Origin: Halopseudomonas sabulinigri
GTDB lineage: Bacteria; Pseudomonadota; Gammaproteobacteria; Pseudomonadales; Pseudomonadaceae
Length of the DNA stretch: 64,000 nt
Reading direction: 5' to 3'
Assembly: GCF_900105255.1 (NCBI RefSeq)
Contig: NZ_LT629763.1
Coordinates: forward strand, 248,001 to 312,000
Shown here: positions 1 through 8,245 of the stretch, piece by piece
Layout: each line of letters starts with the position of its first letter
How positions within the stretch are numbered: the stretch's first letter is position 1
Made by a program: the position numbers and the translations under genes
Notes under the pieces: model-generated
Databases searched by the model: none
The model's input: the letters and a program-made list of their open reading frames with translations, nothing else
What the model was told of the DNA's origin: nothing

Positions 1-638
1 AGTGTGGGCGAGGCGATGGTGTCAGCACTGCCGGACATCAGGAACATCGGACCATTCTGATTGCTTTGCGAGGAGCTGCTGTGACCCAGGCCGATAGTGT
101 AGGGCTGGAAGGGGGCAGTAGCTTTGATGCGGTAGTTCTGCCCAGCCATGATGGTACCGCCGCCACCCTGCGAGTGGCCGGCAGCGCCAATGCGGTTGAG
201 GTCAAGCTTGCCCGCATAGGTGCCGCTGCTGCGGTTGTTCTGATCGACCAGATAGTCGACACAGTTGAGCATGTCTTGCCCGGTACCGGCATTGGAGGTG
301 TTGGCCGCAATCACCACGAAGCCATGGCTGGCCCAGTGGGTCAGCAGTGCAGAATAGGTGCTGGGTGAGGCGGTAGTGCCGTTGCCCCAAACGATAATCG
401 GGTGCTTGCGGCCGCTGGCACCAAGGGTGCTGGGGCGGAAAACCGTACAGCTGAAGCCGGCGCTGCCGCTGGTGGTGGAGAAGGAACCGCTGGAGCTGAA
501 ACTGGATACACCGGGAAAACCTGTGCCGGTCGGGTCGCTGCTGCCACCGCCACCACCACCGGGATTGGTTGCCAGCGCGGCGGAAGAGAAGGCGAGACCC
601 AGTGCGATGGCCGCCAGCTTGAATGCGGGTGCTTTCAT
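1..638 (-). CDS. Secreted alpha/beta hydrolase (cutinase/polyesterase-like), copy 1, 3' end cut by window
   Basis: Read from ATG at 638 to the window edge, this gives about 212 in-frame residues with no stop; the C-terminus lies outside. It has a Sec signal peptide (about residues 1-23), a glycine-rich stretch directly after it (NPGGGGGG), and the nucleophile elbow GHSQGG with Ser156. The acid SADT motif is at about 204-207; the catalytic histidine falls beyond the edge. It aligns without gaps to the neighbouring gene at 960-1829, with about 40 differences in the first 210 residues by hand alignment, so the two are tandem paralogues. A Shine-Dalgarno AAAGGA precedes the ATG. The family (dienelactone hydrolase/cutinase-like lipases) hydrolyses esters; activity on polyesters such as PLA or PET is inference from resemblance and probable host lineage. 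The fold is certain, the substrate is not. Confidence 0.85.
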   Translation of the reverse strand, partial: MKAPAFKLAAIALGLAFSSAALATNPGGGGGGSSDPTGTGFPGVSSFSSSGSFSTTSGSAGFSCTVFRPSTLGASGRKHPIIVWGNGTTASPSTYSALLTHWASHGFVVIAANTSNAGTGQDMLNCVDYLVDQNNRSSGTYAGKLDLNRIGAAGHSQGGGGTIMAGQNYRIKATAPFQPYTIGLGHSSSSQSNQNGPMFLMSGSADTIASPT

Positions 639-959
639 GGTTAATTCCTTTAGTCGGTTCATTGTTGTTGTGCTGGGCGGATGGCGAATAACGACTTTGC
701 GATCACGCCGAATGAGCACCTTAGTTGCTGCCGCTGGCAAATAAACTCGCCTGTTTGGGTGGCGTATAATGTTGGGGTGTTTGCGAAAATTTAATATTGT
801 TTTAAAGGTGGTCTGTAACTTTATGATGTTGTTGCTATTGCGGGGCGCGGTTTGTTTTATTGCGGTTTTATAGGGGGGTGGTCGCTCACCCGAATGGGGG
901 TATTTGAAACGGCGGAGCAACTTGCAGTTGCATCCGCCGCCATGGCAAAGCGGCCGTTT
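639..959. other. Intergenic region between tandem hydrolases
   Basis: About 320 bases lie between the start of copy 1 and the stop of copy 2, both on the minus strand. It is more AT-rich than the genes and holds no credible ORF. It contains one strong hairpin (911-938) just after the stop of copy 2, and presumably the promoter of copy 1. I saw no confident -35/-10 pair. Separate promoter space suggests the two paralogues may be transcribed independently. Confidence 0.6.
911..938 (-). terminator. Stem-loop downstream of hydrolase copy 2
   Basis: Left arm GGCGGAGCAACT (911-922), loop TGC, right arm AGTTGCATCCGCC (926-938). The arms pair along their length with one bulged base. It sits 22 bases past the stop of the minus-strand hydrolase at 960. 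The U-tract on the minus strand is weak, so it may be an inefficient terminator or an mRNA 3'-end stabiliser. Confidence 0.5.
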
Positions 960-1829
960 TTAGTTGATACCTTTGCGGCGTACTTCCCAGTCATTGTCGG
1001 TGCACAGATCACAATTGCTGCCGTAGAACAGCTCGCCAGCGCTCTGGTCATCCATCAGGTGATAGCGGAACCAGGCGGTCGAGGGGCCGCGAAAGTCGCC
1101 GGCATCGCCGACTGGCTCAAAGTGACTGGCACCGGCAAGTTCACCCCAGAACACCGGCACGTTGGCGCGGTTATAGACGGGCAGGGAGTTCAGGTTGGGT
1201 GCTGCAATGGTATCGGCGCTGCCGGACATGAGGAACATCGGCCCGCTTTGGTTGCTCTGTGACGAGCTGCTGTGGCCCAGCCCGATAGTATAGGGCTGGA
1301 AGGGCGCGGTGGCTTTGATGCGTGGGTCCTGCCCGGCCATGATGGTGCCGCCGCCGCCCTGCGAATGACCGGCAGTGCCGACGCGATTCAGGTCGAGCTT
1401 GTTAGCGTAAGTGCCTGAGCTGCGGTTGTTTTGTGTAGTCAGGTAATCGAGGCAATCGAGCATCTCTTCGCCGGTGCCGGCGTTGGACGTATTGGCCGCG
1501 ATGACCACAAAGCCCTGGCTGGCCCAGTGTTCCAGCAGGTCGGCGTAGGTGCTGGGGGATGCGGTGGTGCCGTTGCCCCAGACGATAATCGGGTGCTTCA
1601 GGTTATTCGCTCCCAGGGTGCTGGGGCGAAAGACGGTGCAGCTCAGGCCGGCGCTGCCATCGGTAGTAGCGAAGGAGCCAGTAGCAGCAAAATCGGTTAC
1701 GCCCGGAAAGCCGGTGCCGGTCGGATCGGCGGTGCCGCCGCCGCCACCGCCGGGGTTGGTTGCCAGCGCAGCGGTCGACAGCGCCATACCCAGAGTGAGG
1801 GCAGTAAACTTGAGTGCAGATGTTTTCAT
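960..1829 (-). CDS. Secreted alpha/beta hydrolase (cutinase/polyesterase-like), copy 2
   Basis: This is a complete 289-residue ester hydrolase predicted to be exported. It has a Sec signal peptide with likely cleavage after ALA (about residue 23), then a Gly-rich linker. The catalytic triad reads as Ser156 in GHSQGGGG, Asp206 in SGSADT and His236 in GASHFEP. A Cys pair near the C-terminus (Cys273, Cys276) and Cys64/Cys126 could form disulfides, as is common in extracellular cutinases. The Ser motif has His before and Gln after the nucleophile, unlike the GWSMGG of PETase-type enzymes, so it is more like the dienelactone hydrolase/PLA depolymerase-type lipases. AAGGGA lies upstream of the ATG. 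The tandem paralogue is at 1-638. Neighbouring alcohol-oxidation genes would fit use of alcohols released from esters, but that link is inference. Confidence 0.88.
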   Translation of the reverse strand: MKTSALKFTALTLGMALSTAALATNPGGGGGGTADPTGTGFPGVTDFAATGSFATTDGSAGLSCTVFRPSTLGANNLKHPIIVWGNGTTASPSTYADLLEHWASQGFVVIAANTSNAGTGEEMLDCLDYLTTQNNRSSGTYANKLDLNRVGTAGHSQGGGGTIMAGQDPRIKATAPFQPYTIGLGHSSSSQSNQSGPMFLMSGSADTIAAPNLNSLPVYNRANVPVFWGELAGASHFEPVGDAGDFRGPSTAWFRYHLMDDQSAGELFYGSNCDLCTDNDWEVRRKGIN

Positions 1830-2305
1830 GATGAATCCCTTGTTGTTGATATTGTCTGTTCCGCAATGGAAGTAAGAAACTAGTAAGAAGTCCGTTACCC
1901 GCGGAGAAGGGACGCTAACTTTCGCGGCAGGCCAATAAACTAACCTGAATGGGTGAGATGAACCCTTTCGTGAAGTGGGTCCGTTATTGATAGTTTGCTT
2001 GTGCGTTACCTCGCAGTTTGGATTTTTAAATTGATGGCGTTTTGCTCGCGTTGTAATGGCGTGCGGATATTAAGTTTATGTATCTATCGCTGAAAGTGTA
2101 TTGTCTGCGGATTTTGTTATTGTGCTGTTTTTGTTTATTGCATGAGACTAAATTAGCCGGTGTAAGAGTGACTTTACCCTTTTAAACTCTGCCGGATGCT
2201 GTGCGCTTATCCCCCGGCGATCTTGCCAGCAGGGCAGCGGGTGGTTGGCCTGCGCCCGAGGATGGGCTACAAAGAAGGCGTCTTTTCACCTGTCGGGATG
2301 CTTTG
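1830..2305. other. Divergent intergenic region, AT-rich
   Basis: About 475 bases separate the minus-strand hydrolase from the plus-strand flavin reductase gene. The stretch 1930-2190 is clearly AT-richer than the coding DNA around it. An open frame continues upstream of the flavin reductase start to 2201, but it lacks family similarity there and is taken as untranslated. No operator-like palindrome or confident promoter was recognised, although promoters for both flanking genes must lie here. Confidence 0.5.
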
Positions 2306-2932
2306 ATGTCTGACGATCCGTACTACTACGAACCCGCGCTGGGCCATGGCCTGCCACACGACCCTTTCAACGCGATTATCGGGCCACGGCCCATCGGTTG
2401 GATTTCATCGCAGGACGCCCAGGGTCGCCTGAATCTGGCGCCCTACAGTTTCTTCAACGCCTTCAATTACACCCCGCCGATCATTGGCTTCGCCAGTGTG
2501 GGGCGCAAGGACAGCCTCAACAACATAGAAGCAACCGGTGAGTTCGCCTGGAGTCTGGTGACCCGGCCGCTAGCCGAGGCGATGAACCAGAGCTGCGCGG
2601 CGGTCGCGCCCGAGGTAGACGAGTTTGAACTGAGTAGCCTGACGCCCGCTGCCTCGCGGCGCATTGCCGTACCACGTGTGGCGCAGAGCCCGGTGAGCTT
2701 TGAATGCAAAGTGACGCAAATACTGCAGCTGCAGGGGGTAGATCAGGTCAAGGTGCCCACCTGGCTGATACTGGGCGAAGTGGTGGCGGTACATATTGCC
2801 AGGCACCTGCTCAAGGAGGGTATTTACGATACCGCCGCGGCTGAGCCTGTGCTGCGTGGCGGCGGGCCGGCGGATTATTTTCAACCGGGGCCGGAGTCGC
2901 TGTTTCGCATGTGGCGCCCCTCGATGAACTGA
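2306..2932 (+). CDS. Flavin reductase-like domain protein (DIM6/NTAB family)
   Basis: This 208-residue protein binds flavin in the split-barrel fold. The family motifs are visible: FNAIIGPRPIGWISS near residues 17-31, then LAPYSFFNAFNYTPPIIGFAS. Family members reduce FMN with NAD(P)H for partner oxygenases or act as stand-alone FMN proteins; no partner monooxygenase is encoded nearby. The ATG at 2306 was preferred over upstream in-frame starts because family similarity begins at MSDDPYYYEP. The gene is followed at 2933-3045 by the regulated promoter of the alcohol dehydrogenase, so the two are probably separate transcription units. Confidence 0.85.
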   Translation: MSDDPYYYEPALGHGLPHDPFNAIIGPRPIGWISSQDAQGRLNLAPYSFFNAFNYTPPIIGFASVGRKDSLNNIEATGEFAWSLVTRPLAEAMNQSCAAVAPEVDEFELSSLTPAASRRIAVPRVAQSPVSFECKVTQILQLQGVDQVKVPTWLILGEVVAVHIARHLLKEGIYDTAAAEPVLRGGGPADYFQPGPESLFRMWRPSMN

Positions 2933-2963
2933 TCATCGGGATCCTCTGGCACAGAGCTGCGTA

Positions 2964-3010
2964 TACCCCCCACAAGGGGGGTAATCATCTGCCGCACTGC
3001 TGGCTAGCAT
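2964..3010 (+). promoter_or_regulatory. Inverted-repeat operator and -10-like hexamer before the alcohol dehydrogenase
   Basis: A perfect 20-bp palindrome at 2964-2983 has arms TACCCCCC and GGGGGGTA with spacer ACAA. A -10-like TAGCAT lies at 3005-3010, starting 24 bases after the last G, so the repeat would be centred near -42, where an activator replaces the -35 element. The same arms, spacer length and distance to a TAGNNT hexamer occur at 11524-11569 before the DUF1302 gene. Seen directly: palindrome and spacing. Inferred: it binds a LuxR-type activator, possibly the one encoded at 5388-8090. Confidence 0.7.
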
Positions 3011-3045
3011 CGACAGTCATGTTTTCAATAAAAAAGAGAACCCGC

Positions 3046-5130
3046 ATGACTCAGATGATCAAAGGCTTCGGCCCTCTGCTGCGCCTGGCTGGCCTGAGCC
3101 TGGTCAGCCTCGGCTGGCTGGGCAATGCCCAAGCCGCGGTGGACGCGGCCGCCATGCAAGCACTGGAAACCGACGGCAGTGAGTGGTTGAGTTACGACCG
3201 CACCTGGGCGCAGCAGCGCTTCAGCCCGCTCGAACAGATCAACACCGAATCGGTAGCCAAATTGGGTCTGGCCTGGTCGATTGACCTGGACAATAAACGC
3301 GGGTTGGAAGCCACGCCGCTCTATCACGACGGGGTGCTGTATACCTCGCTGTCCTGGAGCCGGGTGATGGCGGTTGATGCCGGCAGCGGCGAGATCCTCT
3401 GGAGCTTCGATCCCGAGGTCAACAAGGCCAAGGGGCGTGACGCCTGTTGTGATGCGGTCAATCGCGGGGTTGCGCTGTGGCAGGGCAAGGTCTATGTGGG
3501 CACGTTGGATGGGCGGCTGATCGCGCTGGACGCGCAAACCGGCAAGCCTGTCTGGACCCAGCAAACCACGGACAATAGCCAGCCATACACCATCACCGGC
3601 GCGCCGCGGGTGCTCAAGGACATGGTGCTGATTGGCAATGGCGGCGCCGAGTTTGGCGTGCGCGGCTTCTTCTCGGCTTACGATGCCAATACCGGCGAGC
3701 TGCGCTGGCGCTTCTACACCGTGCCGCGCGACCCAGCGCAGCCGCAGGAACACCCGGAGCTGAATGCGGCGCTGAAAACCTGGAGTGAAGATACCGACTG
3801 GTCGCTGGGCGGCGGTGGTACGGCCTGGGACAGCATGGCCTACGATCCCGAGCTTGATCTGCTGTACGTGGGCACCGGTAACGGCTCGCCCTGGAACCGT
3901 GAGGTGCGTAGCCCTGGCGGTGGCGACAACCTCTATCTGTCCTCGATCCTGGCACTCAAACCGGAGACCGGCAAGCTGGTCTGGCACTATCAGGTGACGC
4001 CCGGCGACAGTTGGGATTTCACGGCGACCCAGCAACTGACGCTCGCCGAGCTGGAGATTGCTGGCAAGCCGCGTCAGGTGATCATGCAGGCGCCCAAGAA
4101 CGGTTTCTTCTATGTGTTGGACCGCGCCACCGGTGAGCTCCTTTCGGCGGAAAAATTCGGCAAGGTAACCTGGGCCGAGCGCATTGATATGGCCACCGGT
4201 CGACCGGTCGAAACCGCCGACGCGCGCTATCAGAAAGACACGCTGGTGATGTGGCCCAGCCCGCTGGGGGCGCATAACTGGCACTCGATGTCGTTCAGCC
4301 CGCTGACCAAGCTGGTGTATATCCCGTATCAGGAGGTCCCCGGCACCTACAGCAATGAGGCCGGCAGTTTTGTGCGCAAGCGTGCTTTCAATACGGCGGC
4401 GGGCTCTTCGGAAATTACCGAGCTGCCGCGCGAGTACACCTCGGGCGCATTGCTCGCCTGGGACCCGGTCAAACAGCAAGCTGCCTGGCGGGTAGAGCGC
4501 CCTAATCACTGGAATGGCGGAACCCTGGTCACCGCCGGCAACCTGGTTTTCCAGGGCACCTCCGCTGGGCAGCTGGAAGCCTACAGTGCCGATAAGGGGC
4601 AACCGCTGTGGAGCTTTGAGGCGCAAACCGGCGTGATTGCCGCGCCCATGACCTACCAGCACAAGGGCCAGCAGTACATTGCCCTGATGGCTGGCTGGGG
4701 TGGCTCCGGCGCGCTGATTGGCGGCGACGCGGCAGTTGCTACGGGCGTACGCAACGTCAGTCGTATGCTGGTATTCAAGCTGGGCGGCAACAAGCAACTG
4801 CCCGCCCTGGCGCCGCCGGCGGGCAGCGAGCGCGTGCCTGAGCCGGTGGTGGCGGCAGCCAGCGAGTTGGCTGCCGGTGAAAAACTCTATTCGCAATACT
4901 GCGCCGTCTGCCATGGCGTTGGGGTTGTGGGGGGAGGAGTGATCCCCGACCTGCGCCACAGCAGCGACGCGGTGCGTGGCGCCTGGGATGCGATTGTGCT
5001 GCACGGTGCCTATCAGGCCAACGGTATGGCAGCCTTTGGCGACAGCCTGAACAGCGAGGAGGCCAACCAGATCCGTCTCTATATCATGCAGCGCGAATAC
5101 GATAGCTGGATTCAGGAGACAAAGAAGTAG
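3046..5130 (+). CDS. PQQ-dependent quinohaemoprotein alcohol dehydrogenase
   Basis: This 694-residue periplasmic enzyme oxidises alcohols with pyrroloquinoline quinone and passes electrons through its own haem c (type II alcohol dehydrogenase). A signal peptide ends near NAQA (about residue 25). An eight-bladed propeller domain follows, with the vicinal Cys134-Cys135 pair that stacks on PQQ and the catalytic-Asp region PGDSWDF. The C-terminal cytochrome c domain has CAVCH at 619-623. The ATG at 3046 was chosen because it starts the signal peptide and follows GAGA; the open frame upstream overlaps the preceding gene. Transcription is probably controlled from the palindrome at 2964-2983. No PQQ synthesis or soluble cytochrome gene is adjacent. 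The preferred alcohol cannot be read from sequence. Confidence 0.93.
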   Translation: MTQMIKGFGPLLRLAGLSLVSLGWLGNAQAAVDAAAMQALETDGSEWLSYDRTWAQQRFSPLEQINTESVAKLGLAWSIDLDNKRGLEATPLYHDGVLYTSLSWSRVMAVDAGSGEILWSFDPEVNKAKGRDACCDAVNRGVALWQGKVYVGTLDGRLIALDAQTGKPVWTQQTTDNSQPYTITGAPRVLKDMVLIGNGGAEFGVRGFFSAYDANTGELRWRFYTVPRDPAQPQEHPELNAALKTWSEDTDWSLGGGGTAWDSMAYDPELDLLYVGTGNGSPWNREVRSPGGGDNLYLSSILALKPETGKLVWHYQVTPGDSWDFTATQQLTLAELEIAGKPRQVIMQAPKNGFFYVLDRATGELLSAEKFGKVTWAERIDMATGRPVETADARYQKDTLVMWPSPLGAHNWHSMSFSPLTKLVYIPYQEVPGTYSNEAGSFVRKRAFNTAAGSSEITELPREYTSGALLAWDPVKQQAAWRVERPNHWNGGTLVTAGNLVFQGTSAGQLEAYSADKGQPLWSFEAQTGVIAAPMTYQHKGQQYIALMAGWGGSGALIGGDAAVATGVRNVSRMLVFKLGGNKQLPALAPPAGSERVPEPVVAAASELAAGEKLYSQYCAVCHGVGVVGGGVIPDLRHSSDAVRGAWDAIVLHGAYQANGMAAFGDSLNSEEANQIRLYIMQREYDSWIQETKK

Positions 5131-5142
5131 CTCGAACCTGTC

Positions 5143-5175
5143 TGCACTTCGGGTCAGAGCGTGACCCGAAGTGCA
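5143..5175 (+). terminator. Perfect 14-bp inverted repeat after the alcohol dehydrogenase
   Basis: Arms TGCACTTCGGGTCA (5143-5156) and TGACCCGAAGTGCA (5162-5175) are perfectly complementary around a 5-base spacer GAGCG. It starts 12 bases past the stop codon. There is no U-run after it, so it is either a rho-assisted or mRNA-stabilising stem or a protein-binding palindrome in the promoter region of the regulator gene 212 bases downstream. Confidence 0.55.
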
Positions 5176-5387
5176 TCTAGAGTCTTTACTCTAATATCAC
5201 CAGATCTTATGATGGGCGCGTCAGCCTGGTTGCGGCGTGTCTCGCGTCTTCTGCCTGCTATGCTGACCTCAAGGCCAATGGACTGTGGCCAGACAACAAT
5301 AACAATAGGTCGCACATTCGGTTGCTGCTGTCGACGCTTGCCGTGACCGCATCGCCCCAGGCGACCCGCGCTCAGCATGGGTAGTTC

Positions 5388-8090
5388 ATGAACATCAGAT
5401 TGGGTGTGCAGCAGTACGCCAACGCTCCCGATACGGGGCAAGGTAGCGACGTTCCGCTTCTGTTGAAAACCAAGATTACGCCGCCGCGTCGTGGTCGCGG
5501 GATATTACCCAGGCCGCGTCTGGAGCAGCACGCCAGCTTGCTGAATGAGCGTCGCCTGGCGATTCTCATGGCGCCTCCCGGCTTTGGTAAGACCACCCTG
5601 GCCAGCATCTGGGCCGATACCCTGCAGGCACAGGCGCACGCGGTAGCCTGGCTCTCGCTGGACGCCGAAGACGATTCTGCCCAGCGCTTGCTGTTCTATA
5701 TCGCGGCTGCATTGAACCAGGCCGACCCGATGCTGGGGCAAGCTTGTCTGAGCCTGCGCGCTGAATTGACCTTCTTTTCCACCGAGACCTTGGCCAGCCT
5801 GCTGATCAATGAGCTCAGTCGCAGCGAGCGGCCGATCACCCTGTTTATAGATGACCTGCACTGCATCGACGACGAGGTGCTGGTCGAGGCGCTGCGGTTT
5901 CTGCTCCAGCGCGCGCCCGCGCACTTCCATCTGGTTTTTATCAGTCGCAATGAGCTGCCCTCGGCGCTGCTGGAGCACTTGTACGCCGATGACCTGCTGG
6001 AAGTAGGCGGTGCTCAGCTGCGGTTTGAACTGGAAGAAACCCGCGATCTGTTGCGCAAGGCCGGGTACGAGCCACAGGAATCCAGCGATATCAGTCGCAT
6101 TCAGGAGTCGGCCGAAGGCTGGATTGCTGCGCTGCGGGCTTTTCTGCTCACGCCGGGCCACAATGTCGCGCGTATCGCCCCGCGCAGCATCTGTAACCTG
6201 TTTGAGGAAGTGGTGCGTCATCTCGATGAGCCGCTGCGGCAAAGCCTTTACCCGCTTGGCTTGCTGGATAAGTTCAGTGAAGGGCTACTGGCTGAACTTC
6301 TGGGCGGCCCGGCCGCACGGCAATTGCTTGATCAATTGCAGCAACGTCAGCTGTTCATTACCGCGCTGGACCCCGAGGAAACTTGGTTCAGCCTGCACCC
6401 GCTGTTTCGTGAACACCTGAAAAAGGCCTATCTGCGTCAGCACGAGAGCGAGGCGCGCGAAGTGTTGGTGCAGGCAGCGCATTGGTTTGCCGAACGCAAG
6501 TTGTGGCTCGATGCGATCAGGCTGGGGCTCGACAGTGGCGAGGTCTGGCAGGTCAAGGTCTGGATAGAGCACTGCGCGACCACGCTGATTGAACAGGGCG
6601 ATTTCACTACCCTGGTGATCCTGGAAAAGCGCTGGAAATTGCAAGCGGCTGACTGCCCCCTCCCTCTGAAAATGGCACGCGCCTGGGCCATGGGGCTGTC
6701 GCTGGAGTTGGGGCAGGCGCACAAGCTGGCCAAGCAGATAGAGGCTGAGCTGTGGAATGAACCGGACAAGGGCCAGAGCACCTCGATCTATTGGGAGGTA
6801 CAGGCCTTGCAGGCCATGCTGTTGGGGCTGGCGGATCACAACACCCGGTCCGGCCCTTGGGCGCAGCGCTGCTACGACTCGGGAGCCACCCGGCCCTGGG
6901 TTACCAACGTCCTGCTCAACCTGATGAGCGGCAGCTTGCTGCGCGATGCCGACTGGGAGGCGCTCTACCAGTTGCCGCCGACCATGGACGCGCAGGATGG
7001 CAATCGCGGTTACTTTCTGCATGAATGCTACCGGCAGTCGTTGACCGCTCTGGCCGAAGGCGCGCAGGGCCGTATCAGTTACGCGGTCGAAGGCTTGCAG
7101 GCCTTGGTGAGTCAGATAGACCAGAACTTTGCCGATGGCCTGACGACGCCGAACCCGGTGCTGTTGGCGCTGCCCAATGCCCTGCTGGCGCATTATTTCT
7201 ATCTGCGTGGCGAGATGACCCAGGCAGCGGATCACCTGCAGGGCTGCCTTGATTACATCAACATGGGCGGCTTTCTGGATTGTATTGCGCTGGCCTTCAT
7301 CACCTCTGCGCGGCTGCAAGCGCAGCAGGGGCAGGCACTGCGCGCGCGGCAGACGCTTGAGCAGATGACAGTGCTGGCGCAGCAGCGCGAGTGGCCACGG
7401 CTGCAAGCCTGGGGATTACTGGAGCGCGTGCGGCTCTGCCTGCAGGAGCGGCGTGTTCGTGAGGCCGCCGGTTGCCTGCGTGAGCTGCAGCAACTGCAGG
7501 CGCTGGCGCTGGACGACGGTGGCGTTGATCGCGCTCAGTTTGCCCTGCTGGCCGAGCTATGGCTCGGGTTGGCAGGCCAGCCGGTGCGCAGCGAATTGGT
7601 AGAGGAGGCGCACGCGCTCCTGGCTGATTTACGCCAGCGCCAGTTCTGTTTGATGACTGCTGAGCTGGGGCTGGCGCTGGGTTTTTATCTCGCCATGCAC
7701 GGTGATCGACAGGGTGACTCCCTGCTGAGCGAGGCACTGGGCTTGATCCGCGACAGCGGCGCCGTGGCGCTGTTGCGCGATATCGGCGTCGCTGAAGCCT
7801 GCACCGCGCTGGCGGCCTATGTTCCGGTGAGCTGGCATGCAGAGGTCATCACACTACTTGGCCCGGCTGCCCAGGTGGAGGAAGAGGGGAGTAGCTGCGC
7901 GGCCTTGCTGGCGCTCACGGTGAAGGAGCGGCAGGTGATACAACGCGTCGCCGAGGGCAAATCGAACAAGCAGATTGCCAAGGATCTGAGCGTGACCCCG
8001 GAGACCATCAAGTCGCATATGAAAAGTATCTTCGCCAAGCTGAAGGTAGAAAGCCGTGCACAGGCCGCAGTGATGCTGCAGCAAGGGTAG
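5388..8090 (+). CDS. MalT/AlkS-type LuxR-family ATP-dependent transcriptional regulator
   Basis: This 900-residue STAND-type regulator has an N-terminal NTPase with Walker A APPGFGKTT (62-70) and Walker B-like TLFIDDLHCIDDE. A long helical TPR-like middle follows, and a LuxR helix-turn-helix lies at about 843-900 (LTVKERQVIQRVAEGKSNKQI and following). Proteins of this layout (MalT, AlkS, AcoK) multimerise on ATP and inducer and activate promoters whose -35 box is poor. It lies between two transcription units that share a palindromic operator (2964-2983 and 11551-11569), making it the best local candidate for their activator; that link is inference. The start at 5388 is the first in-frame ATG and has only a weak Shine-Dalgarno (GGGTAG). 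Confidence 0.88.
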   Translation: MNIRLGVQQYANAPDTGQGSDVPLLLKTKITPPRRGRGILPRPRLEQHASLLNERRLAILMAPPGFGKTTLASIWADTLQAQAHAVAWLSLDAEDDSAQRLLFYIAAALNQADPMLGQACLSLRAELTFFSTETLASLLINELSRSERPITLFIDDLHCIDDEVLVEALRFLLQRAPAHFHLVFISRNELPSALLEHLYADDLLEVGGAQLRFELEETRDLLRKAGYEPQESSDISRIQESAEGWIAALRAFLLTPGHNVARIAPRSICNLFEEVVRHLDEPLRQSLYPLGLLDKFSEGLLAELLGGPAARQLLDQLQQRQLFITALDPEETWFSLHPLFREHLKKAYLRQHESEAREVLVQAAHWFAERKLWLDAIRLGLDSGEVWQVKVWIEHCATTLIEQGDFTTLVILEKRWKLQAADCPLPLKMARAWAMGLSLELGQAHKLAKQIEAELWNEPDKGQSTSIYWEVQALQAMLLGLADHNTRSGPWAQRCYDSGATRPWVTNVLLNLMSGSLLRDADWEALYQLPPTMDAQDGNRGYFLHECYRQSLTALAEGAQGRISYAVEGLQALVSQIDQNFADGLTTPNPVLLALPNALLAHYFYLRGEMTQAADHLQGCLDYINMGGFLDCIALAFITSARLQAQQGQALRARQTLEQMTVLAQQREWPRLQAWGLLERVRLCLQERRVREAAGCLRELQQLQALALDDGGVDRAQFALLAELWLGLAGQPVRSELVEEAHALLADLRQRQFCLMTAELGLALGFYLAMHGDRQGDSLLSEALGLIRDSGAVALLRDIGVAEACTALAAYVPVSWHAEVITLLGPAAQVEEEGSSCAALLALTVKERQVIQRVAEGKSNKQIAKDLSVTPETIKSHMKSIFAKLKVESRAQAAVMLQQG

Positions 8091-8103
8091 GCTAGGCGCA
8101 GCG

Positions 8104-8185
8104 CTGGCCGCAAGCTACAAGCAAAGGCAGCTATCACGGGATTTGGGTGTGGATTTCAGCTTGCCGCTTGCCGCTTGCAGCTCAG
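8104..8185. repeat. REP-like inverted repeat, possible bidirectional terminator
   Basis: Between the convergent regulator (+) and DUF1329 (-) genes, a left arm built on CCGCAAGCTACAAGC (8109-8122) faces a right arm GCTTGCCGCTTGCCGCTTGCAGC (8159-8181, split here as a 7-base GCCGCTT direct repeat). Such GCAAGC-rich, partly repeated arms near gene ends are common REP-type elements in Pseudomonas genomes. Pairing is imperfect, and I cannot tell whether it recurs in the genome. Confidence 0.4.
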
Positions 8186-8245
8186 AAGAAGGGTGCCCTG
8201 TCGCCCGGAGCAGCGGAAACGACAGGGGCTTGGTAGTGCTCGGTA

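Noticed and set aside
2201..2305. N-terminal extension of the flavin reductase
   Set aside because: The residues have no family similarity and the downstream ATG at 2306 begins the conserved part.
2964..2983. G-quadruplex from the G tracts
   Set aside because: Only one G6 tract per strand is present; palindromic symmetry and the second copy at 11551 fit a protein operator better.
3025..5004. A 659-codon open frame on the minus strand opposite the PQQ alcohol dehydrogenase
   Set aside because: It mirrors codon structure of the real gene in GC-rich DNA, has Arg/His/Gln-rich composition and no recognisable motif or ribosome site.
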